Notes: a model not told the origin generated them from the letters alone. A DNA stretch of 64,000 bases from JAWVFM01 sp963739355 (GCA_963739355.1 CAVUAD010000007.1:682001-746000); one strand, 5' to 3'; numbered from the stretch's first letter, positions 1-9,339 are shown. Numbers and translations are program-made.

Positions 1-1
1 G

Positions 2-331
2 CTCATGCGCGAGCTGACGGAGATCGAGGACGAGATCCAGGCCTCGCGGCGGATCTACAACTCGAACGTCCAGTCCTACAACACGAAGATCCAGGTCTTC
101 CCGAACTCGGTCATCGCCAACCAGGGCGGGTTCACCCCCCGGGAGTTCTTCGAGATCACCGACGCCGCCGAGCGCGAGCCGGTTGCGGTCAGCTTCACGG
201 GCGGCGGAGGCGGCGGCGGTGGAGCTCCCGCCGCGGCAGCGCCGGCCCCCGAGGCACCGGCACCGGCACCGGAGTCGCCGGCTGCGGCACCGCCGCCGGC
301 TTCGGATCCGCCCCCGGCAGCGGGTAGCTGA
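2..331 (+). CDS. lemA: LemA family protein, C-terminal part (5' end outside window)
   Basis: The reading frame is open from the first bases of the window, so the gene starts upstream. The visible start of the sequence has the LemA C-terminal pattern: a helix with ARRIYN-like and YN residues (SRRIYNSNVQSYN), then FPNSVIANQGGFTPREFFE. LemA proteins are small helical, membrane-anchored proteins of unclear biochemical role. After about residue 65 the chain becomes a run of eight Gly followed by an Ala/Pro-rich tail of about 35 residues, probably disordered and outside the folded domain. The stop TGA overlaps a CTG that appears to start the next gene. Family call is secure; function is not. Confidence 0.85.
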   Translation, partial: LMRELTEIEDEIQASRRIYNSNVQSYNTKIQVFPNSVIANQGGFTPREFFEITDAAEREPVAVSFTGGGGGGGGAPAAAAPAPEAPAPAPESPAAAPPPASDPPPAAGS

Positions 332-1107
332 ACCAGTACTTCAGGCGCTCGCGGGCCTTCGGGCTCGCGGGCGTCTTCGTGGTGATGGCGCTCTGCGCCG
401 TCATCGCGACGACCCTCGGCAACGGCCAGGCGAAGCCGAGGCTCGCGTTCGCGCTGATCTTCGGCGTGATCGCCCTGTTCTTCGTCATCCTCTTCGTCCT
501 CCAGCGCGCGGACCTCGGCCGGGCGGAGTCCGGATCCCGCGCTCCCGATCTCGATCCCGGCGCCATCGAGGACCCGATCGCGGTCGATGAGCCCACGCTG
601 TGGGCGTCGATGGCCGTGAAGCCGATCGACGAGGCCGCCCGCAGGGCGCGCGCGACCATGTGGGCGCCGCTCGGCCTCACGCTGACCGGGCGTCCCAAGG
701 TCGCGCTTCATACGCGGGGGCCAGTCCAGCCCGGCTTCTCGGCCGGGCTCGACGGCCCGATCGTGTTCGAGGGCGAGCGCCACGGGCGGCGGGTGACGGT
801 CACGCTGCCGCCGCTCACGGGCGTGAAGCCGAAGAGTCTGACGACGGTTGAGTCGCCGGTGCCGGAGTTCGCCCTTAAAGCGCGCTACCAGCGCCTCCAT
901 GCCGCGGACGGCGCTCCGCAGGCGGTGGAGCGGGTCCTGGTCAAGCTCGCGCCCTCGGAGCGCTGGACAGGGGTTGCCGCAACCGCCGGCCCGGGCGGGA
1001 TCGCCTTCGAGCGCAAGGGCGACTCGGGCGGCGAGTGGCTGCTGGACCTGTGCCTCGCCGACGCGCTCGGCGGCGCCGGCGCGGTGCCCGTCAGCAGCTC
1101 GAGCTGA
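328..1107 (+). CDS. two-TM membrane protein of unknown function, coupled to lemA
   Basis: About 259 residues. Two hydrophobic segments lie near the N terminus (around GLAGVFVVMALCAVIATTL and LAFALIFGVIALFFVILFVL), followed by a soluble region of about 190 residues that I do not recognise. GTG or ATG starts at 379-385 would cut the first membrane segment. Extending the frame upstream keeps the segment and its basic flank (YFRRSRAF) intact back to a CTG at 328, just after an in-frame TAG at 325. That CTG overlaps the lemA stop as CTGA. I therefore prefer 328, with 379 as the conventional alternative. LemA genes often have a membrane-protein neighbour, so a shared envelope role is plausible but inferred. 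Confidence 0.6.
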   Translation: MNQYFRRSRAFGLAGVFVVMALCAVIATTLGNGQAKPRLAFALIFGVIALFFVILFVLQRADLGRAESGSRAPDLDPGAIEDPIAVDEPTLWASMAVKPIDEAARRARATMWAPLGLTLTGRPKVALHTRGPVQPGFSAGLDGPIVFEGERHGRRVTVTLPPLTGVKPKSLTTVESPVPEFALKARYQRLHAADGAPQAVERVLVKLAPSERWTGVAATAGPGGIAFERKGDSGGEWLLDLCLADALGGAGAVPVSSSS

Positions 1108-2116
1108 CCACCGGCTTCGCCGCGCTCCTCACGACGGCAAACGCCTTCCCGGGCACGGACTTCAACCGGTCGAGATCGCCGTCGCGCCAGCGCTTCGAGC
1201 TCGCGCCGGTGATGAACCAGTTGGCGCCGGTGCCGCCGTTGTCGGCGTTGACGATCCCGTAGTGGTAGAGGGCGACGAAGATCGTGCGCGCCTGGCTGCC
1301 CTTGCGGAACCGGTGCAGGTTCTTCTTGAAGTAGGAGTGCTTGAGGCGGAACCGCATGCCCATCGCCGGCAGGAAGCGGTTGCACTCGCTCGAGGCGAGA
1401 TGCGTGGCCGGCCTTATGTAGGCGGCCCGCGTCTCGGCGAACGTCACCCGGATCGCGTGCCGGACGCTGCCCTTCTTGACCTCCCCGTAGCGGACGAGGC
1501 CGGGGAGGATCGGCAGCCCCGCTGCGTCGGCGGACGTATAGCCCGCATGGCGCAGCTTGGTCGTGTGGAAGTTGAAGAGGGCCGTGGAGCCCGCGTGCCA
1601 GCGGTGACCCCGCCCGCCGAGGTAGTGCGCGTCGAACATCTCGTAGTCCTTGCAGGTGCCTCGCTGGAGGACGAGCACGTGACGGTCCGAGCCGCCCTCG
1701 ACCGGAGCGTTTCGCGGGATCGGCGCTCGGCCGAAGTCGCTCTCGTCGCCGTAAGGCGAGACCTTGACCTTCACCTTCTCGTGGTGCCGGCCGACCGTGG
1801 TGTACGGGATGCCGTAGCGGCCGTTGCCGCCGAAGTCCGGGTGAACCACCTGGTTGCCGCCGAGCTTGGTGATGGCCCTGACGATCCGCTTCGAGTTCTT
1901 CGCAATCGGCGCGTGGGAGACGTCCTGGTTCCACGCGGACTGATTGGCGGCCGACGCAGCGTGCGCGGGGCCGCGGAAGGCCGGAAAGACGTTGCAGCCG
2001 GCAAGCCGGGCCGGAGGCTTCGCGGCCGGCCCGGCTGACGACGCGGCGCTGGCGGCGGTGCACGCGACGGCCACGGCTGCCGCAAGGGCGTCTCGGGTCA
2101 GCCGCCTCCGCCTCAT
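1091..2116 (-). CDS. secreted protein of unknown function (about 341 aa)
   Basis: Begins MRRRRLTRDALAAAVAVAC, a typical Sec signal peptide (basic n-region, Ala/Val core, cleavage probably near SAASSAGPA). The mature part has no family I can name. It is rich in aromatic and charged residues, with several His-containing stretches (PYTTVGRHHEKVKVKV, LFNFHTTKLRHAGY) and a few scattered Cys. The start at 2116 is chosen because a GATAAT box (2124-2129) lies 7 nt before it and there is no Shine-Dalgarno sequence; ATG 2125 is the alternative. The longer upstream frame lacks signal-peptide character. The 3' end overlaps the preceding convergent gene by 17 nt. Confidence 0.7.
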   Translation of the reverse strand: MRRRRLTRDALAAAVAVACTAASAASSAGPAAKPPARLAGCNVFPAFRGPAHAASAANQSAWNQDVSHAPIAKNSKRIVRAITKLGGNQVVHPDFGGNGRYGIPYTTVGRHHEKVKVKVSPYGDESDFGRAPIPRNAPVEGGSDRHVLVLQRGTCKDYEMFDAHYLGGRGHRWHAGSTALFNFHTTKLRHAGYTSADAAGLPILPGLVRYGEVKKGSVRHAIRVTFAETRAAYIRPATHLASSECNRFLPAMGMRFRLKHSYFKKNLHRFRKGSQARTIFVALYHYGIVNADNGGTGANWFITGASSKRWRDGDLDRLKSVPGKAFAVVRSAAKPVVSSSC

Positions 2117-2186
2117 CGACCGCATTATCGCGCCCAACGGGAGGAGGCCCTCACGCCGGGCTGAACCTCGGAGCCGGAGCCGCACA

Positions 2187-3161
2187 GTGATCGTCGATTG
2201 CGCCCAATACCGGGACGGCGTGCGCCAGCACGAAGGCCAGCTCGACATCGAGAAGGCTGCCGCGTGCGCGCGCGAGGACGGCAGCTTCGTCTGGGTCGGA
2301 GCACGCCACCCGAGCGAGGAGGAGCTCGACCAGATCGCAAGGGCGTTCGGCCTGCCGGAGCTCGCCGTCGAGGACGCCGGCCGGGAGCACCAGCGGCCGA
2401 AGCTCGAGGAGTACGAGGACTCGTTTTTCCTGGTCGTCAAGACCGCGCGCTACGACGACGCCGAGGAGCGCGTCCACTTCGGCGAGGTGGATCTCTTCGT
2501 CTCGGAGAACTACGTGATATCGATCCGGCACGGCGAGGCGGCCGACCTCGGTCCGGCTCGGGAGCGGCTGGAGGGCGAGCACGCGGAGCTCCTCAAGCAC
2601 GGCGCGCCCGCCGTCGCCTGGGCGATCCTCGACGAGGTCGTCGACAACTACGAGCCCGTCGTGATGGGCATCGAGGACGACATCGAGGAGGTCGAGCAGG
2701 ACGTTTTCTCGGGCGGGCGACAATCCACGCAGCGCATCTACTTCCTGAAGCGCGAGGCAATCGAGTTCCACCGCGCGGTGGCGCCGCTTCTCCCGGCTCT
2801 CGGGTTTCTCGAGCAGGGAGCGTTCCCCGAGGTCAAGGACCAGCTGCGGCCGTTCTTCCGCGACGTCGCCGACCATGCCCGGCGCATGGACGAGATCGTG
2901 ATGGCGGAGCGCGAGCTCCTGACCTCGATCCTCGAGGCGAACCTGGCCCTGATCAGCGTCCACCAAAACGAGGTCGTCCAGCAGATCTCGGCCTGGGCGG
3001 CGATCCTCGCCGTGCCGACCTTCCTGGCCGGCATCTGGGGGATGAACTTCCACCACATGCCCGAGCTCCGGCCCGATTGGGGCTATCCGGCGGCGCTTGG
3101 CGTCATCATCGTGTCCGTGATCCTCCTGTACCGGTTCTTCAAGCGGATCGAGTGGCTCTGA
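2187..3161 (+). CDS. corA: CorA-type magnesium/metal ion transporter
   Basis: 324 residues. CorA proteins form homopentameric inner-membrane channels for Mg2+ (some for Co2+, Ni2+ or Zn2+). The N-terminal alpha/beta cytosolic domain is followed by a long helical stalk and two C-terminal membrane helices at about residues 262-284 and 299-320. The signature GMN sits at 285-287 at the end of the first helix, followed by HHMPEL instead of the common MPE loop. The start is GTG 2187: the frame is open upstream to 1944, but that part is Arg/Ser-rich and overlaps the divergent signal peptide gene. The stop overlaps the next small ORF. Confidence 0.92.
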   Translation: MIVDCAQYRDGVRQHEGQLDIEKAAACAREDGSFVWVGARHPSEEELDQIARAFGLPELAVEDAGREHQRPKLEEYEDSFFLVVKTARYDDAEERVHFGEVDLFVSENYVISIRHGEAADLGPARERLEGEHAELLKHGAPAVAWAILDEVVDNYEPVVMGIEDDIEEVEQDVFSGGRQSTQRIYFLKREAIEFHRAVAPLLPALGFLEQGAFPEVKDQLRPFFRDVADHARRMDEIVMAERELLTSILEANLALISVHQNEVVQQISAWAAILAVPTFLAGIWGMNFHHMPELRPDWGYPAALGVIIVSVILLYRFFKRIEWL

Positions 3162-3307
3162 GCAACTCCGCCGAGCACTTCTCGAGCAGGGACCGGCTGC
3201 TGGCCTGGGTCGTCACCGGCCCGCTGGGGCGTGTCTACGGCTTCGCCGCCGAGCTCTCGGTCGCCGTGTGGCGCGGCGTGACCGGCCAGCCACAGCGCGA
3301 GGACTAA
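3152..3307 (+). CDS. small protein (51 aa), overlaps corA end
   Basis: GTG 3152 opens a 51-codon frame that overlaps the last 10 nt of corA in another frame and ends at TAA 3305-3307. The product has an amphipathic or weakly hydrophobic centre (LLAWVVTGPLGRVYGFAAEL) and a charged end. A Gly-Pro break within a W/V-rich helix is a pattern I associate with small actinobacterial proteins of unknown function. Overlap with corA suggests translational coupling. It could be a chance ORF, but its composition and placement between corA and the repeat favour a real small gene. Confidence 0.5.
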   Translation: MALSNSAEHFSSRDRLLAWVVTGPLGRVYGFAAELSVAVWRGVTGQPQRED

Positions 3308-3308
3308 T

Positions 3309-3368
3309 GGGGTCAGGCACCTAGATCATTCGCACCGTCGGCGTTGCGCGGGCAAGGTGCCTGACCCC
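3309..3368. repeat. 14-bp inverted repeat GGGGTCAGGCACCT / AGGTGCCTGACCCC
   Basis: A perfect 14-bp arm at 3309-3322 is matched in reverse complement at 3355-3368, giving a stem with a 32-nt loop just after the corA-downstream ORF. The right arm is reiterated in the tandem repeat at 3401-3414 and 3447-3460, so the left arm could pair with any of three partners. Related GGGTCAG elements occur in other intergenic spots of this window. It may act as a transcription terminator or be a dispersed palindromic element. Confidence 0.75.
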
Positions 3369-3462
3369 TTTTCATTCGCACCGTCGGCGTTGCGCGGGCA
3401 AGGTGCCTGACCCCTTTTCATTCGCACCGTCGGCGTTGCGCGGGCAAGGTGCCTGACCCCTT
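3326..3462. repeat. 46-bp tandem repeat, three copies, upstream of tig
   Basis: Three near-identical units begin at 3326, 3372 and 3418 (period 46 bp, begin TCATTCGCACC, end with TGCCTGACCCC plus a short T run). The period is not a multiple of three and every frame breaks, so it is not coding. The last copy ends against the -10 box and start of the trigger factor gene, so copy number could affect the distance to upstream promoter elements. Confidence 0.9.
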
Positions 3463-3467
3463 ACCCT
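3462..3467 (+). promoter_or_regulatory. -10 box (TACCCT) of tig, leaderless
   Basis: TACCCT ends 8 nt before the ATG at 3476 with no Shine-Dalgarno sequence between, so transcription probably starts at or next to the A of ATG. Confidence 0.6.
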
Positions 3468-3475
3468 CCGCCGCC

Positions 3476-4855
3476 ATGCAGACGTCGGTGACAGAGCTTC
3501 CCGAGTCGCGCGTCCGGGTAGAGGTCGACGTGGAGGCGGAGGCGGTCTCGCGGGCGGTCGAGAAGGCCGCTGCGCAGATGGGCCGGGAGATGCGAATTCC
3601 CGGGTTTCGCAAGGGCAAGGTCCCCGGTGCGCTGGTGGTGCAGCGGATCGGTCGTGACGCGGTCCTCGAGCAGGCAGTCCGCGACTCGCTCGGCGAGTGG
3701 TACGAGGAGGCGCTTCTCGACTCCGAGGTGCGAACGGTGGGCGATCCCAAGCTCGACGTCTCGGACCTTCCCGCCGAGGGCGAGGGCCTGCGCTTCTCGA
3801 TCGAGATCGCCGTACGGCCGGAGGCGAAGCTCGGCGACTACAAGGGCCTCGAGGTCGGGCGCGCGTCAACCGACGTCCCCGACGAGGCGATCGACGCCGA
3901 GATCGAGCGGCTGCGAGAGGCGTTCGCGAGCGTCAACCCCGTCGAGCGCGAGGCCGCCGACGGCGACATGGTCGTCATCGACTACGCGGGCACCATCGAG
4001 GGCGAGCTCTTCGACGGCGGCTCCGCGAACGACCAGATGGTGGAGGTCGGCGCCGGGCGGCTGCTGCCGGAGATGGAGGGGGCGATGCGCGGCGCGGCGC
4101 CGGGGGCCGAGCTCGACGTGGAGCTGACCTTTCCGGACGACTACGGCGCGGAGGACCTGGCCGGCAAGACCGCCAACTTCGCCCTCACCGTCAAGGAGGT
4201 CCGCGAGAAGAAACTGCCCGAGCTGAACGACGACTTCGCGTCCGACGCTTCAGAGTTCGACACGCTCGATGAGCTGCGCGCCGCCATCGCGGAGCGCCTG
4301 GGCGAGGCGATCGCGCAGCGCTCCGAGGCCGAGTTCCGCGAGGCGGCGGTCCAGGCGGCCGCGGACGCGGCGACGATCGAGCTCCCGGAGGAGATCGTCA
4401 AGGCCCGCGGCGAGGAGATGCTCGACCGCTTCCTGCACCAGCTCTCGCACCGCGGCGTCGATCCCGAAGCGTTCGTGCAGATGCAGGACAACGGCCGCGA
4501 AGGGATGCTCGCCGAGATGGGCGAGGACGCCACGAAGAGCCTGCGCCGCGAGGCGACGCTGGCCGCCGTCGCCGACGCCGAGTCCGTCGAGGCGTCGGAC
4601 GAGGACCTGATCGAGGCCCTGGGCCCGGGAGACGGGAGCAGCGCGCCGGAGAAGATCCTCGAGCGGCTTCGCGAGCGCGGGCGCGACGGCCTCCTGCGCG
4701 ACGAGGTCCGGATGCGGAAGGCGGCCGACGTGATCGTCGAGAGCGCGAAGACGATCCCGCTCGAGCAGGCAAAGGCGCGCGAGCAGATCTGGACCCCGGA
4801 GAAGGAGCGTGCCGAGGAGGGAGAGCAGGAGCTATGGGTGCCGGACAACGACTAG
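3476..4855 (+). CDS. tig: trigger factor, ribosome-associated chaperone/PPIase
   Basis: 459 residues, normal family length. Trigger factor binds ribosomal protein L23 at the exit tunnel and shields nascent chains. The N-terminal ribosome-binding domain has the signature GFRKGK near residue 43. The FKBP-like prolyl isomerase domain follows (GDMVVIDYAGTIEGELFDGG to LLPEMEGAMRGA, about 162-210). The C-terminal helical chaperone domain (about 240-459) is Glu/Ala/Arg-rich. Start ATG 3476 is favoured over the in-frame upstream start at 3449, which lies inside the tandem repeat. It sits directly before clpP and near clpX, the common tig-clpP-clpX arrangement, here split by extra genes. Confidence 0.95.
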   Translation: MQTSVTELPESRVRVEVDVEAEAVSRAVEKAAAQMGREMRIPGFRKGKVPGALVVQRIGRDAVLEQAVRDSLGEWYEEALLDSEVRTVGDPKLDVSDLPAEGEGLRFSIEIAVRPEAKLGDYKGLEVGRASTDVPDEAIDAEIERLREAFASVNPVEREAADGDMVVIDYAGTIEGELFDGGSANDQMVEVGAGRLLPEMEGAMRGAAPGAELDVELTFPDDYGAEDLAGKTANFALTVKEVREKKLPELNDDFASDASEFDTLDELRAAIAERLGEAIAQRSEAEFREAAVQAAADAATIELPEEIVKARGEEMLDRFLHQLSHRGVDPEAFVQMQDNGREGMLAEMGEDATKSLRREATLAAVADAESVEASDEDLIEALGPGDGSSAPEKILERLRERGRDGLLRDEVRMRKAADVIVESAKTIPLEQAKAREQIWTPEKERAEEGEQELWVPDND

Positions 4856-4882
4856 GCCGCCGGGACCGCCGAGGGCCTTCTA

Positions 4883-4888
4883 TACACT
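4883..4888 (+). promoter_or_regulatory. -10 box (TACACT) of clpP
   Basis: TACACT, within TATACACT, lies 10 nt before the clpP ATG at 4899. No Shine-Dalgarno motif intervenes, so any leader would be only a few nucleotides long. Confidence 0.5.
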
Positions 4889-4898
4889 CCTGCGCTCG

Positions 4899-5483
4899 AT
4901 GAGCCCCCTTGTTCCAATGGTGGTCGAGCAGACCTCGCGCGGCGAGCGCGCGTTCGACATCTACTCGCGCCTGCTCAACGAGCGCATCATCTTCCTGGGC
5001 ACGCCGATCGACGACACGATCGCGAACCTCGTCGTCGCCCAGCTGATCCACCTGGAGTCGGAGGACCCGGACAAGGACGTCTCGATCTACGTCAACTCGC
5101 CGGGCGGCTCCGTGTACGCGGGCCTCGCCATCTACGACACCATGCAGTACATAAAGCCCGACGTGCAGACCATCTGCGTCGGCGTCGCGATGAGCATGGG
5201 CGCGCTCCTCCTTGCGGGCGGCAAGGACGGCAAGCGCATGGTCACCCCGAACTCCAAGGTCCTGATCCATCAGCCGACGTCCGGCTTCCAGGGCCAGGTC
5301 ACCGACATCGAGATCCACGCGCGGGAGATCATCGACATCCGGCGCCGCCTCGACGAGATCCTCGCCAAGCACACGAAGCAGCCGCTCGAGAAGGTCAAGA
5401 GCGACACCGAGCGCGACTACTTCATGAGCCCCGAGGAAGCGGTCGAGTATCAGCTCGTCGACCGCATCATCGAGCACCACTGA
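4899..5483 (+). CDS. clpP: ATP-dependent Clp protease proteolytic subunit
   Basis: 194 residues. ClpP forms a 14-mer serine protease barrel fed by ClpX (encoded at 7548) or other Clp ATPases. The catalytic triad is visible: Ser99 in VGVAMSMGALLL, His124 in VLIHQP and Asp173 in TERDYFMSPEEA. The oligomer-forming stretch VYVNSPGGSV is present in the form IYVNSPGGSV. The start is ATG 4899 (MSPLVPMVVEQTSRGERAFD), since the protein is conserved from MVVEQTSRGER onward; ATG 4917 is the alternative. The next gene begins 9 nt after the stop and may be co-transcribed although it encodes a secreted protein. Confidence 0.97.
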   Translation: MSPLVPMVVEQTSRGERAFDIYSRLLNERIIFLGTPIDDTIANLVVAQLIHLESEDPDKDVSIYVNSPGGSVYAGLAIYDTMQYIKPDVQTICVGVAMSMGALLLAGGKDGKRMVTPNSKVLIHQPTSGFQGQVTDIEIHAREIIDIRRRLDEILAKHTKQPLEKVKSDTERDYFMSPEEAVEYQLVDRIIEHH

Positions 5484-5491
5484 GGGACCGG

Positions 5492-6379
5492 ATGCGCAGG
5501 AGGCTGCGATTTGGCGGGGCTGCCGGCGCCGCCACCGCTATCGCCTCCCTATTCGCGTTCGCCGTGGGGGCTCAGGCGAAGACGATCCAGGTCCACGCCG
5601 GCCAGAGCGTCCAGCACGCCGTCAACCGGGCGATGGACGGCGACGTCATCGCCGTCCATCCGGGCACCTACAGGGGCAGTCTGGTCGTCGATCGCAGGGT
5701 GACCATCGAGGGCGTCGGCAAGGCGCGGCCGGTCTTCGACGCGAGGTGCGACTCGAACGACACGATCGAGGTCACCCACGGCGGCGTGACGCTCAAGAAC
5801 CTCAAGGTCCAGGGCGCCGACGACGGCTTCGGCGACTTTCCGGCCGAGGTCTTCTTCATCGGGGTCGCCAGGGGCCGGGCGACGCATCTGCGAACCGTGG
5901 ACACCTGCGACGCCGAATACGGGATCTCGGCGTTCTCGACGGGGCCGATCAAGGTCACCGACAACTACGGCCGGGGCTTCAAGGACTCGGCGATCTACAT
6001 CGGCACGATCTTCGACACGCTCGGCGGGACCCTGCTCGTCGCCGGCAACACCACGGTCCACAACAGCCGCGGGATCATCATCGAGGACTCGCCCAGGCGC
6101 ACCGACATCCTCGTCCGCGGGAACGTCATGAGCGACAACACCATCGCGGGCGAGGACGGCCCCTCGGACGGCCTCTACCTGCACAACTCCCAGGGGATCG
6201 ACGTGGTCCGGAACACCGCGGACGGCAACGCGTACGCCGGCTACCACGCCGACGCTAACTCGGACCACAACCACTTCACCGGCAACGAGGCGTCGGACAA
6301 CACCAAGGACTTCGTCGACGACCACGGGGGCCGCACCAACTGCGGCTCCGGGAACTCCTTCCCTATCCCCAGCTGCTGA
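5492..6379 (+). CDS. secreted right-handed beta-helix protein
   Basis: 295 residues. A Sec signal peptide (MRRRLRFGGAAGAATAIASLFAFAVGAQA) is followed by the start of a pectate-lyase-like fold: VQHAVNRAMDGDVIAVHPGTYRGSLVVDRRVTIEG, typical of parallel beta-helix proteins. Later coils include NTTVHNSRGIIIEDS and DGLYLHNSQGIDVVRNTADGNAYAGYHADANSDHNHF, close to copper-binding NosD-type repeats. Cysteines occur near residues 85, 138 and at the C terminus. The substrate is unknown; polysaccharide binding or cleavage outside the cell is typical of the fold. The start has GAGGGA 7 nt upstream. It follows clpP closely but is functionally unrelated. Confidence 0.85.
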   Translation: MRRRLRFGGAAGAATAIASLFAFAVGAQAKTIQVHAGQSVQHAVNRAMDGDVIAVHPGTYRGSLVVDRRVTIEGVGKARPVFDARCDSNDTIEVTHGGVTLKNLKVQGADDGFGDFPAEVFFIGVARGRATHLRTVDTCDAEYGISAFSTGPIKVTDNYGRGFKDSAIYIGTIFDTLGGTLLVAGNTTVHNSRGIIIEDSPRRTDILVRGNVMSDNTIAGEDGPSDGLYLHNSQGIDVVRNTADGNAYAGYHADANSDHNHFTGNEASDNTKDFVDDHGGRTNCGSGNSFPIPSC

Positions 6380-6394
6380 GCGCCCGAACGGCCG

Positions 6395-6833
6395 TCACCT
6401 GGACGCGTTCCACTTGAGGACGCCCGTGTCGCAGTTCTTGCCGACCGAGGAGTTGTCGAGCGGGACCTTGCTGCCGACCAGGTGGAAGCGTGCCGCTCGC
6501 GGCGGCGCCGTGGAGGGTGCCCTTCCAGACCAGCTTGGCGTCGAACTGCGGGTCGGTCGCCTTCAGCTTCACGTCGAAGGTGCCGCTCTTCTTCACCGGC
6601 AGCGAGTCGAGCTTGTCCACGCCGCTCACGCTGTTCTTCCCGGCCTTGCACTTGATCGGCACTGTTGTGGACTGCAGTTCGCGGAGCACCTTGGTGCCGT
6701 GCTTGGCCGACTTCACCTTGAAGGTGATGTCACCGGTAGAGACCGAGCCGTTGAAGGTTGTGGTCGCGGCAAACGCCGTTGCCGAGAAGAACAGCGCGGC
6801 GACGAGGGCTGCGACAAACGTGACTCGCTTCAT
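6395..6833 (-). pseudogene. small secreted protein, paralog 1 of 3, frameshifted near the 3' end
   Basis: Starts MKRVTFVAALVAALFFSATAFA, a Sec signal peptide, with GGAAGG as ribosome-binding site. It is homologous in layout to the genes at 6904-7350 and 8884-9339: about 150 residues, MKR start, a short beta-rich mature domain and a C-terminal C-D-[TS]-G motif. Here the frame loses similarity after VWKGTLHGAAASGT. The expected ending, FHLVGSKVPLDNSSVGKN then CDTGVLKWNASR and stop (6395-6397), is intact in the next frame. One extra base near 6485-6492 explains it; the whole span is 439 nt (3n+1). Either a recent frameshift or a sequencing error. Unshifted, the frame runs to 6363. Confidence 0.75.
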
Positions 6834-6903
6834 TTCTGCCTTCCTTCCGTGGCCTCCCTGCACGGGACTCTATCCGAGCCTCTAGCCTCTGCGGACCAGC
6901 GGT

Positions 6904-7350
6904 CTACTTCGAGGGCTTGGCCTTGAAGTGCATGACGCCCGAGTCGCACTGGGCTGCGAGGAGCGTGTCGTAGTGCGTCGCGTGGACCGTCCCCGTCACC
7001 GTCTTGAGGTGCTTGTCGAACTTGCCCGTGACCTTGAGCATGTTGTTCGGGTCGGAGCCGGTCTTGTAGGTGAACTTCCCCTTGTGCACATCCATCTTGG
7101 GGATGTTGACGTTGAAGTCGACACCAGGCTTGCCGTTGCAGTCCCACGGCGGGTTCCCGCTGACGAAGTCCTTGACCTCCGTCGCCTTTCCATCTTTGAC
7201 CTTCACCATGAGGTTCAGCGTGCAGTCTCCGTACGTCGGGCAATCCGGCGACTTGAGGGCACCGGCCCAATGCTCGGTCTTGGCGAACGCCGATGCGGCC
7301 ACCAGGGCAAGCACGCCACCGATCACCGAGACGAGAGCTAGACGCTTCAT
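6904..7350 (-). CDS. small secreted protein, paralog 2 of 3
   Basis: 148 residues: MKRLALVSVIGGVLALVAASAFA signal peptide, then a beta-rich mature domain with Cys pairs (SPDCPTYGDCTLNL, PPWDCNG) and the family ending AAQCDSGVMHFKAK. I do not recognise a named domain. The order of a strand-rich core with TGKFDKHLKTVTGTVHA followed by C-D-S-G resembles its two neighbours, so the three arose by duplication. AGGAGA precedes the ATG, and a good promoter lies at 7404-7433. Likely an extracellular or envelope protein; ligand unknown. Confidence 0.75.
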   Translation of the reverse strand: MKRLALVSVIGGVLALVAASAFAKTEHWAGALKSPDCPTYGDCTLNLMVKVKDGKATEVKDFVSGNPPWDCNGKPGVDFNVNIPKMDVHKGKFTYKTGSDPNNMLKVTGKFDKHLKTVTGTVHATHYDTLLAAQCDSGVMHFKAKPSK

Positions 7351-7403
7351 ATCTTCTCCTGGGTAGGGGCTGTGGACGCCCCCCCTTCAAACGAGACCAG
7401 CCG

Positions 7404-7433
7404 ACCCTATCCGCATCTGGCGTCCGGATGCAA
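7404..7433 (-). promoter_or_regulatory. promoter of the small secreted paralog pair
   Basis: On the minus strand, TTGCAT (7428-7433) and TAGGGT (7404-7409) are separated by 18 bp, giving a leader of about 45 nt with an AGGAGA ribosome-binding site before ATG 7350. It would serve 6904-7350 and possibly 6395-6833. Confidence 0.55.
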
Positions 7434-7547
7434 GTCCCGGCGCGCAGGCAGGGACGGCGGCCGCGGGCGAGTAACTGAAGGCGTCAGAGCCACTTCACCC
7501 GTGCCGTAACCTGAGCGTGCGGCCCGAGACCGAAAGGGAGAGACCGC

Positions 7548-8840
<1,293 letters not shown>

Positions 8841-8846
8841 CCGGCC

Positions 8847-8860
8847 GGGGTCAGGCCCCT
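8847..8860. repeat. GGGGTCAGGCCCCT element
   Basis: A partial palindrome between the convergent clpX and small secreted gene. It shares its first 10 bases with the arm at 3309-3322 and belongs with the other GGGTCAG intergenic elements. It may serve as a bidirectional terminator, but there is no T tract. Confidence 0.45.
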
Positions 8861-8883
8861 TTCAGGTTTGCGGTGGCGCGAGC

Positions 8884-9339
8884 TCAGCCGGGCTGAGCGT
8901 TCCTGGTTGCCTTCCAATGCACGGTGCCCGTGTCGCATTTCGCGCCGGGGCGGCCCGAGTCCAGCACCCCCTTGAGGCGCAGCGTGCCCCGGGCCTTGAG
9001 GTTGTCGACGAACTTGCCCTTCACGGTCAGCACCGGGTCGAGCCCGCTCTCGGTGATGTTCTGCTTGCCCGACCATTTCCCGTGTTTCACCCGGAATCGC
9101 TTCACCGAGGTGTAGCCGCCGGTGGACCCGTTCGGGGCGTTGTCGCACGTGTAGTCGACCCTCGCCACGATGGTTCCTGAGACGACGCGCTTGCCGTTGG
9201 CGTTGTGCCCGACGTCGAAGGCGAATAACGAGTCCGGCTGGCCGTTGACCGTGCCGGAGAAGTCGGTCAGCGCGAAGGCCGCCGCTGTCGCGCCCACCGC
9301 GAGCACGACGCCCACCGTGGTTCCCAGGAGTCGCTTCAC
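8884..9339 (-). CDS. small secreted protein, paralog 3 of 3
   Basis: 151 residues. Signal peptide MKRLLGTTVGVVLAVGATAAAFA; mature part with SGTVNGQPDSLFAFDV, VDYTCDNAP, VKRFRVKHGKW and the family ending KGVLDSGRPGAKCDTGTVHWKA. The final Cys-Asp-Thr-Gly-x-[VLM]-x-[FW] motif is shared with the two paralogs at 6395-6833 and 6904-7350. AAAGGAGG precedes the ATG at good spacing, in contrast to the leaderless housekeeping genes nearby. It is convergent with clpX. Function unknown; secretion and duplication suggest an envelope or extracellular role. Confidence 0.75.
   Translation of the reverse strand: MKRLLGTTVGVVLAVGATAAAFALTDFSGTVNGQPDSLFAFDVGHNANGKRVVSGTIVARVDYTCDNAPNGSTGGYTSVKRFRVKHGKWSGKQNITESGLDPVLTVKGKFVDNLKARGTLRLKGVLDSGRPGAKCDTGTVHWKATRNAQPG

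Noticed and set aside
3326..3462. CRISPR array
   Set aside because: The 46-bp units are directly tandem with no unique spacers and no cas genes are near.
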